Assembly: GCF_000421705.1 (NCBI RefSeq)
Contig: NZ_ATXN01000002.1
Coordinates: 372,001-436,000, forward strand
DNA: 64,000 nucleotides
Direction of reading: 5' to 3'
From: Brevundimonas naejangsanensis DSM 23858
Lineage (GTDB): Bacteria > Pseudomonadota > Alphaproteobacteria > Caulobacterales > Caulobacteraceae
Shown: piece after piece, positions 38,033-47,415 of the stretch
Numbering within the stretch: the stretch's first letter is position 1
Layout: every line of letters begins with the position of its first letter
The notes under the pieces: model-generated
Told to the model about the DNA's origin: nothing
The model's database searches: none
What the model saw: only the letters and a program-made list of their open reading frames with translations
Translations under genes and position numbers: made by a program

Positions 38033-38065
38033 GAAGGGCCCTGGCGATCACTGCCAGGGCCCTTC
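38033..38065 (+). terminator. Hairpin after the receptor/YncE operon
   Basis: A 13-bp perfect stem (38033-38045 with 38053-38065) with a 7-base loop. The tail CCGTCTC is not a T-run, so intrinsic termination may be weak, but the stem is strong and lies 35 bases past the stop. Confidence 0.6.
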
Positions 38066-38116
38066 CCGTCTCAAAGCGTGGTGCGGGCCCTTACGACGGG
38101 CCTCTCGGATAATAAG

Positions 38117-38155
38117 AGACGCCCCTCGCCATTCACAGGGATGCGAGGGGCGTCT
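38117..38155 (-). terminator. Terminator of the DUF6607 gene
   Basis: A 13-bp stem (38117-38129 with 38143-38155) with a 13-base loop, followed on the minus strand by CTTATTATCC. It lies six bases past the stop of the DUF6607 gene. Confidence 0.7.
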
Positions 38156-38161
38156 GACCGT

Positions 38162-39136
38162 TCAGCGCCGGGTTGCGTCAGCGATCAGGGCGCGGGCGCG
38201 CTCTACAGCAGCCGGGGGGGTCAATGTCCCGGCGTTGATCTGGTCCGCCAGATCCATCAGAGGGGCGCTGGTGACGGCGCCGGTTTCGGCGACCTCCTGA
38301 ACATGGACGCCTCCCTCACGTGCGATCACGGCGTCCCATGCGGCGCGGACCTCAGCCCAGTAGTCTTTGGTCGCGGCCCAATAGTCGTCGCCGGGCTTGG
38401 GCTCGAAGGCCGTCGAGGCGTCGTAGGTGTTAACCACGTCTTCCTGAACCACGGCCTGAGGAACACCGCCGTTACGCCCCGTCATCTTGACGTTGTCCTG
38501 AATGTGGACCCAGCCGCCCGGACGGATAACGTGGCGATTGGTCCCAAGATAACGGTCATAGACCGGGTTGCGCACGGCGTCGCGACGGGCCAGCGGCCGC
38601 CAGGTCGGGCCGGACGTCCACACGGTCATGCCATTGTCGTAGCTCCAACGTCCCACGCCCCCGTAGCGAGGCGAATCGTCCGTTTGCCAGACAGTCTGGG
38701 ACCAGGCGCCGCGACGCTCTTCGGCCGACACAGGAGTCAGGGTCCACTGGTCCGGTCCAGCGTAGGTCAGCACGGTCTCGGGCTGATGGGCCCAGTCCTG
38801 ACGCCAGTGTTTGACCAGTATGGTCTGGCCCTCGTGATACATGACCAGGATGTGCTGAAGGCTGATGCGATCGCCGGTGTCGTAGACGACACGCACGATC
38901 TCGGTGCCGCCGGACCGCTTGGGCTCGAGCGGCTGATAGTCCGCCTGCAGGCCGACCGTCTCGCGCATGTCGAAACGCACGCGATAATCGCCGACCTGGG
39001 CCAGGATGGCCTGCCGGTCCTGTTCAAAGGCGCTGGCGGGCGCCTGGGTCTGGCCTGTCGCCGTCGTCGAGGCGGGCAACGCCTGGACGGCCGGGGCGCC
39101 GGTCAGAAGGGCGGCCGCTATCAAGATTGCGCGCAT
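38162..39136 (-). CDS. DUF6607 family secreted protein
   Basis: 324 aa with a signal peptide (MRAILIAAALLTGAPAVQA). The body contains family-like segments: VGDYRVRFDMRETVGLQADY, ILVKHWRQDWAHQPETVLTY, GAWSQTVWQTDDSPRYGGVG and GWVHIQDNVKMTGRNG. It is rich in Trp and Tyr, beta-rich in appearance, and periplasmic or outer-membrane associated. It follows the haem-type receptor after 65 bp on the same strand, so a role in haem or iron handling is suggested by context only. The start at 39136 gives the signal peptide and has GGAG upstream. Confidence 0.8.
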   Translation of the reverse strand: MRAILIAAALLTGAPAVQALPASTTATGQTQAPASAFEQDRQAILAQVGDYRVRFDMRETVGLQADYQPLEPKRSGGTEIVRVVYDTGDRISLQHILVMYHEGQTILVKHWRQDWAHQPETVLTYAGPDQWTLTPVSAEERRGAWSQTVWQTDDSPRYGGVGRWSYDNGMTVWTSGPTWRPLARRDAVRNPVYDRYLGTNRHVIRPGGWVHIQDNVKMTGRNGGVPQAVVQEDVVNTYDASTAFEPKPGDDYWAATKDYWAEVRAAWDAVIAREGGVHVQEVAETGAVTSAPLMDLADQINAGTLTPPAAVERARALIADATRR

Positions 39137-39201
39137 GGGGGCTGCTCCATTGGTTTGCGAAGGACGGGGTTTCAGCTGGCGCTTCCGGGGCATGGTCGAG
39201 C

Positions 39202-41412
39202 TCACAGGCGCACGCTCAGAGACACGCCGAAGTTGCGGCCGGGCTGGGTAAAGGCGTCCAGCGTCGCCGGTCGGGCGCCGACGGCCGGGCTGTTCAGGCC
39301 GCGCACGTCGCTCCACCAGGCGTATTTCTCGTCAAAGACGTTGAAGGCACCGGCGCGCAGAGTGGCCCGTTCGGTCACGTTCCAGAAGGCGGTGACGTCC
39401 AGCAGGGTGAAGCGCTCGCCCGGCCAGCACAGACCGCCGCCGCATTCATGGTTCGACTTCCTGTCCGACCAGGTGACCGTGGCGCTTCCGCCCCAGACGC
39501 CCGAGGGAGCGGCGTAGTTCAGCCCGCCGACCAGTTTGATCGGATCCACGCTGGTCAGGGCGCCGCGCTTGCCTTCCGTCTCCTGTTCGCCATCGGCGAA
39601 AGAGGCGGCGACGATGGTCGAGAAGCCGTTGTCCCAATGAATGTCGCCGCGCGCTTCCAGGCCCCAGATCTCGACCTTGGTCAGATTGACGTACTGATAG
39701 ATCAGCGGATCGACGCCCGGCACGCCGGTCCCGCTCACCACGACCTGATTAATGAAGTCGTCGTACTCCGTGCGGAAGGCCGTGGCCTGCAGCGAAAGGG
39801 CGCCGCCGAAGGCCTCCAGATTGCGGAAGCGGAAGCCGCCCTCGATGCTCTCGCTGGTTTCGGGCTTCAGGTCCGGGTTCGGAATGGACTCATAGCCGAA
39901 CACCGGGTTGGCGAAGAAGTTGTTCACCTGCATCGGCGAGGGCGCCTTGAAGCCCTGGGCGTAGTTGGCGAAGACGCCGAAATGATCGTCGGCCCAGTAG
40001 ATGGCGCCGATCTTGGGCGACAGATGGCTGTCGCTCTGCCCCTCGGCCGGGGCCGGGAACAGGGCGTCGGCCTGCGGCGTCAGCTCATACCAGTCGTAGC
40101 GCAGGGCCGGGATGATGCTGAGGCGGCCGCCCAGCAGATCGATCTCGTCCTGGATGAACAGGCCCGCCAAGTCGAACTCGGTCTTGGGGAAAGGCCGGGC
40201 GGGGAAAGGCTCGCCCATCGGCGGGACCGTACCGTCGCGGATGCCTTCCTGGGTGGTGCGCGACCAGTCGGCGCCGAAGGTGACCCGGTGACGAACAGCC
40301 TCGCCGCCGAAGCTCTTGGAACCCTGCGCCGCCAGGCCCCAGACGGCGTTGTCGAAGGTCACGTCGCGGGTGCGATCGCCCAGCGTCGGGCGCTGCTCAT
40401 AGGTGAACTGGCGCGTCGTGGCATCCTGCCAGAAGACGGCGGCGGAGCCGGAATCGAGGCCCAGGAAGTCGTCGAAACGCCAGTCAAGGCTGACGCGGTC
40501 TCGCTGCGTCTCGTCCTGGGCGCTCAGGCCGGTGACGGAAGCGGAATAGCTGCTGAGCGCCTCGCCCTCCATGTCCTGGTCGAAATGGTCGTAGGTCAGG
40601 CGCAGGGTGTGATGGTCATTCACATCCCAGACCAGCTTGGCCAACACGGCGTCGGAGGCGAAGTCCTGAGGGTTGGGCTGGGTGCGGGCCGCGCCGACGC
40701 CGCCGGTCTCAGCCATGTTCTCGGTCTCTTGTGCGTCACGGCGGGTGTAGGCCAGCAGACCCGAAAGGGCGCCGCTGCGCCCGGCCAGGGCCAGGCCTTC
40801 GGTCCAGCCCTCATCAGCGGAGTTGTAGCCGACCCGCGCACGGGCGCCGAAGCTGCGGCCCGCCTCGATGAAGTCGGTCGGGTCCTTCGAGGTGAAGCTG
40901 ACCGCCCCGGCGATGCCATCCGAGCCATACAGAGCCGAAGCCGGACCGCGCAGGATCTCGACCGACTTGACCAGATCCAGGTCATTATAGCCGCCCCGCC
41001 CGACCGCCTGGGCGCCGAAGGCGAAGCCGTCCGGCACCCGCACGCCGTCCTGGACGATCAAGACGCGGTTGCCGCCCATGCCGCGAATGGTGAAGCCTGA
41101 ATTGCCGTCACGACCGGCGCCCGACAGGGCGGCCGAGAAGCGGGCGGGGCTGGTCGGAACGCTGACGCCCGGCTCGAACCGGATCAGGTCCTTGATGTCC
41201 GTTACTAGGTTGTTCTCAATATCCTTGGCGGTGATCACGCTGATGCTGGCTGGGACTTCGTCGATGCGCCGTTCGGTGCGAGTGCCGACAACCGTGACCG
41301 GAGCCACCCGCACCGGTTGATTCAGGTCGATCTCAAACGCGCCCTCGGCGCTGGCCGGCAGGGCGGCCCCGAGGGCGGCAAGTCCGGCGGAAAACATCAA
41401 TAACGAACGCAT
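39202..41412 (-). CDS. TonB-dependent haem/haemoglobin-type receptor
   Basis: 736 aa with a signal peptide (cleavage near ALPASAEG). The plug has ASISVITAKDIENNLVTDIK and FTIRGMGGNRVLIVQDGVRV. The barrel holds the haem-receptor signatures FKAPSPMQVNNFF (FRAP-like) and NPDLKPETSES (NPNL-like) and ends FGVSLSVRL. These fit the TonB-hemoglobin/transferrin family. Start ATG 41412 has AGGG upstream; a GTG at 41421 has no room for a ribosome site. A Fur-like box lies 37 bp upstream, and a DUF6607 gene follows. Confidence 0.92.
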   Translation of the reverse strand: MRSLLMFSAGLAALGAALPASAEGAFEIDLNQPVRVAPVTVVGTRTERRIDEVPASISVITAKDIENNLVTDIKDLIRFEPGVSVPTSPARFSAALSGAGRDGNSGFTIRGMGGNRVLIVQDGVRVPDGFAFGAQAVGRGGYNDLDLVKSVEILRGPASALYGSDGIAGAVSFTSKDPTDFIEAGRSFGARARVGYNSADEGWTEGLALAGRSGALSGLLAYTRRDAQETENMAETGGVGAARTQPNPQDFASDAVLAKLVWDVNDHHTLRLTYDHFDQDMEGEALSSYSASVTGLSAQDETQRDRVSLDWRFDDFLGLDSGSAAVFWQDATTRQFTYEQRPTLGDRTRDVTFDNAVWGLAAQGSKSFGGEAVRHRVTFGADWSRTTQEGIRDGTVPPMGEPFPARPFPKTEFDLAGLFIQDEIDLLGGRLSIIPALRYDWYELTPQADALFPAPAEGQSDSHLSPKIGAIYWADDHFGVFANYAQGFKAPSPMQVNNFFANPVFGYESIPNPDLKPETSESIEGGFRFRNLEAFGGALSLQATAFRTEYDDFINQVVVSGTGVPGVDPLIYQYVNLTKVEIWGLEARGDIHWDNGFSTIVAASFADGEQETEGKRGALTSVDPIKLVGGLNYAAPSGVWGGSATVTWSDRKSNHECGGGLCWPGERFTLLDVTAFWNVTERATLRAGAFNVFDEKYAWWSDVRGLNSPAVGARPATLDAFTQPGRNFGVSLSVRL

Positions 41413-41448
41413 AGGCGGCACCCTGTTTGAAAGAGTCCTCGCCTTTAG

Positions 41449-41463
41449 TGCGAACGATTATCA
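41449..41463 (-). promoter_or_regulatory. Fur-like box upstream of haem receptor
   Basis: On the minus strand TGATAAT-C-GTTCGCA; on the plus strand TGCGAAC-G-ATTATCA. One arm matches the Fur half-site exactly. It shares the pattern TGCGAAY-G-ATTATYA with the box at 34354, 37 bp before the receptor start. Confidence 0.6.
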
Positions 41464-41657
41464 GAATCAATCTTAAACTGCTGCCCCGCCTGCATCCGCC
41501 TAAGGTCAACTGTCGCGCGAACGACAACGAAAGCGGGCTTGAGACTTCTGAGCGACCTCGCCCAGGCCCAAAGAGCATTTTCCTGGCTGGTGAAATCTTG
41601 CCCGGCGCGTCGGCGACCGCCACTCTGACGCCTGGAGCACAATCCGCCGGAGGTCAT

Positions 41658-42886
<1,229 letters not shown>

Positions 42887-42901
42887 CAGGGGCCGCGGAC
42901 C

Positions 42902-43207
42902 TTAGTGGGTCCAGGACTGTTTGCGATCAGTTGCGAAGTTGTCGGCGTAGGCCTTGATGATGACCGGCGCCTCGTTCGGCTCATGCAGGCGGAAGGCGAT
43001 GCCGTGGCGTTCGGCGTATTCGATCGCCTCTTCCTTGGTGTCGAAGCTCAGGCGGACCTGGCCGTTCATGTCGGTCGAGCTGGTCCAGCCCATCAGCGGG
43101 TCGATCGTGCGAGCCGAGGCGGGCTCGAACTCCAGGCGCCAGTCGCGCGTCTTGGCCTTGCCGGACTGCATCGCGGTCTTGGCCGGGCGATAGATGCGAG
43201 CGAGCAT
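42902..43207 (-). CDS. Complex I accessory subunit, NDUFS4 family
   Basis: 101 aa of the ETC complex I subunit (NDUFS4/18 kDa) family, an accessory subunit of NADH:quinone oxidoreductase found in alphaproteobacteria and mitochondria. Diagnostic segments are ARIYRPAKTAMQSGKAKTRD, WRLEFEP, DPLMGWTSSTDMNGQVRLSF and FDTKEEAIEYAERHGIAF. Full length. It lies upstream of tRNA-Arg on the same strand, separate from other complex I genes. Confidence 0.93.
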   Translation of the reverse strand: MLARIYRPAKTAMQSGKAKTRDWRLEFEPASARTIDPLMGWTSSTDMNGQVRLSFDTKEEAIEYAERHGIAFRLHEPNEAPVIIKAYADNFATDRKQSWTH

Positions 43208-43299
43208 GGACGGAATCCTTCGGACGGAGAACTTGCCGGGTGCATACCCCGCCGTCGCCGCCCGGTCCAGACGCCGAAGCCGTCTCGGTCCGCTTGAAA

Positions 43300-43602
43300 T
43301 CAGGCCGCCAGAGACGATGAACCGGCGTCGATCCAGCGACGCGCGGCGCGCTGGGCCTCAGCGATCTCGTCGTGCTCCATCTCCTGGCTGAGATCGCGGC
43401 GATACCCTTTCGCCTCGAGCGAACCCTTCATGGCCGCCAGGTTGAAGATCATATGGGCCGACACCCGATCGATCGGACATCCGTCCAGGCCGGACGAATA
43501 GGCCAGGCCCAACCGGAACAGCGCATCGCCGTCCATATCCGGCGTGGGCAGGGGCAAGGGCGCGTAGTCGGTCTGTTCGCGCGCCGTATCATGGGCGTTC
43601 AT
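43300..43602 (-). CDS. Small Sel1-like repeat protein
   Basis: 100 aa. The middle, ALFRLGLAYSSG then VSAHMIFNLAAMKGSLEAKG, is one Sel1/TPR-like helical repeat, followed by YRRDLSQEMEHDEIAEAQRA. The N-terminus is unstructured and proline-rich. The start at 43602 has AGGAGG nine bases upstream; an upstream ATG at 43656 lacks one. Sel1-type proteins mediate protein contacts; no partner is evident. Cytoplasmic by lack of a signal. Confidence 0.75.
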   Translation of the reverse strand: MNAHDTAREQTDYAPLPLPTPDMDGDALFRLGLAYSSGLDGCPIDRVSAHMIFNLAAMKGSLEAKGYRRDLSQEMEHDEIAEAQRAARRWIDAGSSSLAA

Positions 43603-43793
43603 CGCTAGGTTCCTCCTGAGAAGCACGTTCTGCGCCGCTCTCGGACACGCATTCAAATACCCGCGGTTTGAAATTAGCGTTAACGCGCCCGCCCTTGCAG
43701 ACGCGAGGCTGACAGGCCGGTTCAGACGCCGTTCATTCGCCGACGCCGAAGTTAGGCCCAGACAGGGTTTCGCCGCTTTGCATGGAGTTTAAC

Positions 43794-44330
43794 ATGAACC
43801 GCCTGACCAAGGCCGCCGTCATCGCCCTGGCGCTGGCGACCACGGCCGCTCCCATGATGGCGCAGGCCCAGGATCGTCATGATCGCCGTGAGTGGCGGCA
43901 GGACCGTCGTGACGACCGTCGCGACTGGCGTCAGGATCGCCGCGACGACCGCCGGGACTGGCGCCAGGATCGCCGCTCGGATCATCGCGACTGGCGTCAG
44001 GATCAGCGCCGCCAGGACCGCTGGAGCCGCGACAACCGCAACTGGTGGCGCGGACGCCCCGAATTCCGCGATTATCGCGGCGCGCGCAACGGCTATTGGT
44101 ATGCGCCGGGCCACGGCTATTATCGGGTCGAGCCGCGTTATTACGGTTATCGCTGGCGCACGGGCGGATACCTGCCGCCAGCGTATCGCAGCTACTATGT
44201 CAGCGACCCCTATTTCTATGGCCTGCGTCCGGCGCCGCGCGGTTACCGCTACGTCCACGCCGGCAATGACATCCTGATGATCGCGGTCGCCACCGGCCTG
44301 ATCGCCAGCGTGATGAACAACGTCTATTAA
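43794..44330 (+). CDS. RcnB-like periplasmic protein with DRRxWRQ repeats
   Basis: 178 aa with a signal peptide (cleavage near MMAQAQD). Residues about 28-75 are tandem repeats of RRDDRRDWRQD type. The C-terminal half reads HGYYRVEPRYYGYRWRTGGY then LPPAYRSYYVSDPYFYGLRP and PRGYRYVHAGNDILMIAVAT, the RcnB (nickel/cobalt homeostasis) family pattern. A terminal hydrophobic stretch follows. The start at 43794 has GGAG. Metal function is inferred from the family only. A terminator follows and a paralogue lies downstream. Confidence 0.85.
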   Translation: MNRLTKAAVIALALATTAAPMMAQAQDRHDRREWRQDRRDDRRDWRQDRRDDRRDWRQDRRSDHRDWRQDQRRQDRWSRDNRNWWRGRPEFRDYRGARNGYWYAPGHGYYRVEPRYYGYRWRTGGYLPPAYRSYYVSDPYFYGLRPAPRGYRYVHAGNDILMIAVATGLIASVMNNVY

Positions 44331-44353
44331 ACCTGCGCTCGTGCAGTCGACTG

Positions 44354-44385
44354 GCCCCGCAAGCGTCTGTCTTGCGGGGCTTTTT
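44354..44385 (+). terminator. Rho-independent terminator
   Basis: A 10-bp stem GCCCCGCAAG/CTTGCGGGGC with a 7-base loop followed by TTTTTC. It ends the first RcnB-like gene. Confidence 0.85.
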
Positions 44386-44483
44386 CATGACAACGCTCTG
44401 CGATCTTCGTTCAGCCGCAGTTCATGCCCCGGCGTCTATTTTCCGATCAAGCCGCCCAATCTGGGCGTGCGAGGATTCTGACC

Positions 44484-45500
44484 ATGAAACGTTCTCTTCT
44501 CATGTTCGCGGCGGTTTCCGCCTTCCTCGTGCCCGCCGCAGCACCTCTGTCGGCCCTGGCCCAGGAACGGCCTCAACGCGCCCAGACCCGCGAGGACGGC
44601 CCACGCCGCTCTGAACGACGCGCTGCGCCGCAACCTGATCGCGGCGACATGGCCATAAGGCCGCGAGAGCGCCAGGAAGCGCCGCGCCAGAACGCCCAGC
44701 CTCGTCCCAATCAGTCCCGTCCCGATCAGCCGCGTCCGAACCAACCTCGACCTGAAGCGCGGCCGGACGCCCAGCGTCCGCAGCGCCCTGGCGGCGAGCG
44801 CCCCGATCACCAACGACCCAACCGCCCGGATCGTCCAGAAGGACAGCGTCCCGATCGCCCGGACCGGCCTAACCGTCCCGACTGGAATCAACCGAACCAG
44901 CCTGGGCGCCCCGATCGGCCTGACCGCCCCGATCGCCCTCAACGCCCCGACAGGCCAGATCGCCCCAATCGTCCCGATCGTCCCGGCGCAAATCGTCCGG
45001 ACCGTCCGGATTGGAACCGCCCGAATCGTCCAGACACCAACCGGCCGACTCGTTCGGACTGGAACCGGCCCGGCCGCCCCGACGCCAACCGTCCACACCG
45101 GCCGGATCGTCCCGGCTGGAACAGAGACCGGGACTATCGCGAGTTCCACAATCGCTGGAACCGGGACCAGTGGCGCCGTGACTGGGACCGTCGTCATCGC
45201 AGCGACTGGTGGCGAAACGACTCTCGCTTCCGGGGCTGGAGCGGCGTGCGCGTCGGCTTCTATTTCGCACCGGGCTACGGCTACTACAGCGTGCCGCGCA
45301 CCTATTGGAACCGGCAGTATTACGTCGGTCAGTACCTGCCGGATGTCTTCTGGCGCTATCAGGTGAATGACTGGCGCACCTATGGCCTGGGCTATCCGCC
45401 TCCGGGCACGCGGTGGGTCTATGTCGACAATGCGATCTATCTGATCGACGAATACGACGGCTACATCATCGAAGTCGTCCGCGACGCCTGGAGCTGGTAA
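44484..45500 (+). CDS. RcnB-like periplasmic protein with long RPD-rich region
   Basis: 338 aa. Signal peptide (cleavage near LSALAQE), then about 180 residues of low-complexity Pro/Arg/Asp/Asn repeats such as RPDRPDRPNRPDWN. The C-terminal domain (YGYYSVPRTYWNRQYYVGQY then LPDVFWRYQVNDWRTYGLGY and PPPGTRWVYVDNAIYLID) is the RcnB family domain and is paralogous to the preceding gene. The long polyampholyte linker is much larger than in E. coli RcnB. The start at 44484 has GAGG upstream. A strong terminator follows. Confidence 0.83.
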   Translation: MKRSLLMFAAVSAFLVPAAAPLSALAQERPQRAQTREDGPRRSERRAAPQPDRGDMAIRPRERQEAPRQNAQPRPNQSRPDQPRPNQPRPEARPDAQRPQRPGGERPDHQRPNRPDRPEGQRPDRPDRPNRPDWNQPNQPGRPDRPDRPDRPQRPDRPDRPNRPDRPGANRPDRPDWNRPNRPDTNRPTRSDWNRPGRPDANRPHRPDRPGWNRDRDYREFHNRWNRDQWRRDWDRRHRSDWWRNDSRFRGWSGVRVGFYFAPGYGYYSVPRTYWNRQYYVGQYLPDVFWRYQVNDWRTYGLGYPPPGTRWVYVDNAIYLIDEYDGYIIEVVRDAWSW

Positions 45501-45518
45501 GCGGAGGGCCCCTGGCAA

Positions 45519-45557
45519 GAGACCCCGAAGAGCGATCTCCGGGGTCTCTCTTTTTTA
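45519..45557 (+). terminator. Rho-independent terminator
   Basis: A 10-bp stem AGAGACCCCG/CGGGGTCTCT with a 12-base loop and a TTTTTT tail (45552-45557). It ends the second RcnB-like gene. Confidence 0.88.
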
Positions 45558-45596
45558 CACGCTGACATGCGCGGCCCGCGTAGGCAGACTGCTACC

Positions 45597-45863
45597 ATGA
45601 TGATCAAGCCCCTGCCCATCCTCGCCTTCTGCCTGACCGCCGCCCTGATGCTTCAGGGCTGCGTCGCGGGCGCCGTCGTCGGCGCAGGGGCCGCTGTGGT
45701 CGGCGGCGCGGCCAAGGTGACGGGAGCCGCCGTGGGCGCGGGCTTCGACGCCGTCACCACATCGGATGAGGAAACCAGGGCCAAGCGCGAACGCGAACAG
45801 CGCGCATGGGAGCGTGAACAACGCCGCTGCGAACAGAGACAGAAGCGCGGCAAGCACTGCTGA
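45597..45863 (+). CDS. Small glycine-zipper lipoprotein
   Basis: 88 aa. The lipoprotein signal ends LMLQGC. The mature part has an Ala/Gly/Val-rich hydrophobic stretch (AGAVVGAGAAVVGGAAKVTG) and a charged helical tail rich in Arg/Glu ending in Cys. No specific family is recognised beyond NF-type small lipoproteins. It is convergent with queE, four bases apart. Confidence 0.6.
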   Translation: MMIKPLPILAFCLTAALMLQGCVAGAVVGAGAAVVGGAAKVTGAAVGAGFDAVTTSDEETRAKREREQRAWEREQRRCEQRQKRGKHC

Positions 45864-45867
45864 GGGC

Positions 45868-46503
45868 CTACCGCACCCCGATATATTTGTGTGTCTGAAC
45901 GCTGAGCCGCCATTTCGGATGGGTCAGACAGTATTCAATGGCGGCCGCCGTGTTGGCGGCCTGGTCTGGTCCATCCATCGGCTGAAGCCAGAAATGCTCG
46001 AAATCGAGGTGCTCGAAACGGTCAGGCATGGCCAGAAGCTGAGGGAAGACCAGCTTCAGTTCCTGACCCGTGGTCTGAACCACGGAGGCGTCGGCCTTGG
46101 GGCTGATGCAGATCCAGTCGATCCCCTCCGGCGCCGCCAACGTGCCGTTGCTTTCGATGGCGATCTGGAACCCCCGCGCGTGCAGGGCGTCGATCAGCGG
46201 CGCGTCCAACTGCATCAAAGGCTCGCCGCCGGTGCAGACCACCAGCTTGGGGTCGCCCTCGCGACCGCGCCACATCCCTGCGACATGATCGGCCATCAGG
46301 TCAGCGCTCTTGAACTTGCCGCCGCCATCGCCGTCCACGCCGACGAAATCGGTGTCGCAGAAGGTGCAGACGGCGGCAGCGCGATCCCGCTCCAGCCCGC
46401 TCCACAGATTGCATCCGGCGAAGCGCAGGAAGACCGCCGGGCGGCCCGCCTGCCCGCCCTCGCCCTGCACTGTCAGGAAGACTTCCTTGGCCGAATAGGT
46501 CAT
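45868..46503 (-). CDS. queE: 7-carboxy-7-deazaguanine synthase QueE
   Basis: Radical SAM enzyme of the queuosine precursor pathway: converts 6-carboxytetrahydropterin to 7-carboxy-7-deazaguanine. 211 aa. The iron-sulfur cysteines are Cys31, Cys46 and Cys49, spaced Cx14Cx2C as in the insertion-bearing QueE type (normal radical SAM is Cx3Cx2C). Also [33 protein letters not shown] and [12 protein letters not shown]. Start 46503 overlaps the queC stop (ATGA), so the two are coupled. Confidence 0.95.
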   Translation of the reverse strand: MTYSAKEVFLTVQGEGGQAGRPAVFLRFAGCNLWSGLERDRAAAVCTFCDTDFVGVDGDGGGKFKSADLMADHVAGMWRGREGDPKLVVCTGGEPLMQLDAPLIDALHARGFQIAIESNGTLAAPEGIDWICISPKADASVVQTTGQELKLVFPQLLAMPDRFEHLDFEHFWLQPMDGPDQAANTAAAIEYCLTHPKWRLSVQTHKYIGVR

Positions 46504-47216
46504 GCAGCAGCCCATTCGGCATAGCCCGCCGCGCGCAGTTCGCAGGCTGGGCAGGCTCCGCAGCCATAACCCCAGGCGTGACGCTGCGTCCGGTCGCCCA
46601 GATAGCAGGTGTGGCTGAACTCGATGATCGCCTCGACCAGAACGCGGCCGCCGATCCGCTCGGCCAGTTCCCACGTCTGCGCCTTGGTCAGGAACATCAG
46701 CGGCGTCTCAACCGGTACCGACTTGTCCAGCCCCAGGGACAGGGCGCGGGCCGTGGCCTGAATGGTGTCGTTGCGACAATCCGGATAGCCCGAATAGTCC
46801 GTCTCGCACATGCCGCCGATCAATACTTCCAGCCCGCGTCGGTCGGCCAGCGCCGCCGCCGCGACCAGAAAGATCAGATTGCGTCCCGGAACGAAGGTGT
46901 TGGGCAGGCCGCGCGCGTCGGCCTCAATGGCGCGCTCGGTGGTCATGGCCGTCTCGCCGATGGCGCCGAAGCCCGTCAGATCGACCACATGATCATCGCC
47001 CAGTCTGTCCGCCCATTGCGGCAGAGCCTTGATCACCTCGCGTCGCACCGCCTGGCGCGCCTGCATCTCAACCGCATGGCGCTGGCCATAGTCGAAACCG
47101 ACCGTCTCCACCCGATCAAACCGCTCCAGCGCCCAGGCCAGACAGGTGGCGCTGTCCTGCCCTCCGGAAAAGAGAACCAGGGCGGAGGTTGTGGGGTGGG
47201 GGTCGATTTCGCTCAT
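46500..47216 (-). CDS. queC: 7-cyano-7-deazaguanine synthase QueC
   Basis: ATP-dependent enzyme making preQ0 from 7-carboxy-7-deazaguanine. 238 aa. The PP-loop is [19 protein letters not shown] (residues 12-30). Four zinc cysteines are in HTCYLGD and GCGACPAC near the C-terminus. Also [18 protein letters not shown]. It is upstream of and coupled to queE. I checked the leader for a preQ1-type riboswitch and saw no convincing one. Confidence 0.96.
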   Translation of the reverse strand: MSEIDPHPTTSALVLFSGGQDSATCLAWALERFDRVETVGFDYGQRHAVEMQARQAVRREVIKALPQWADRLGDDHVVDLTGFGAIGETAMTTERAIEADARGLPNTFVPGRNLIFLVAAAALADRRGLEVLIGGMCETDYSGYPDCRNDTIQATARALSLGLDKSVPVETPLMFLTKAQTWELAERIGGRVLVEAIIEFSHTCYLGDRTQRHAWGYGCGACPACELRAAGYAEWAAA

Positions 47217-47415
47217 GACAAACCTGCGGTCGGCCGGTCGGCCGCGCGCATCCAGAAGACGTTCCAGGATCAGGAAGATGGGTGGTCAAGAACCATAGAC
47301 CAGACCCGCCCGCGCCGCAAAACAAACCGGTCCCCGTAATTTTACGGGCCAGGCTTAACGGTTCAGCAAACAATCATGAGCGAATGTAAAATCGCCTTAG
47401 TAGGAGTCCGGCCGA

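Noticed and set aside
39127..41100. A 657-codon plus-strand frame antisense to the haem receptor
   Set aside because: No domain, signal or ribosome site; its composition is that of an antisense shadow. Similar frames antisense to recG (6164-7483), ctaD (16518-17813) and the kinase (62673-63446) were rejected on the same ground.
47217..47415. A preQ1 riboswitch before queC
   Set aside because: No recognisable preQ1-I or -II core; only GC-rich short repeats were visible.
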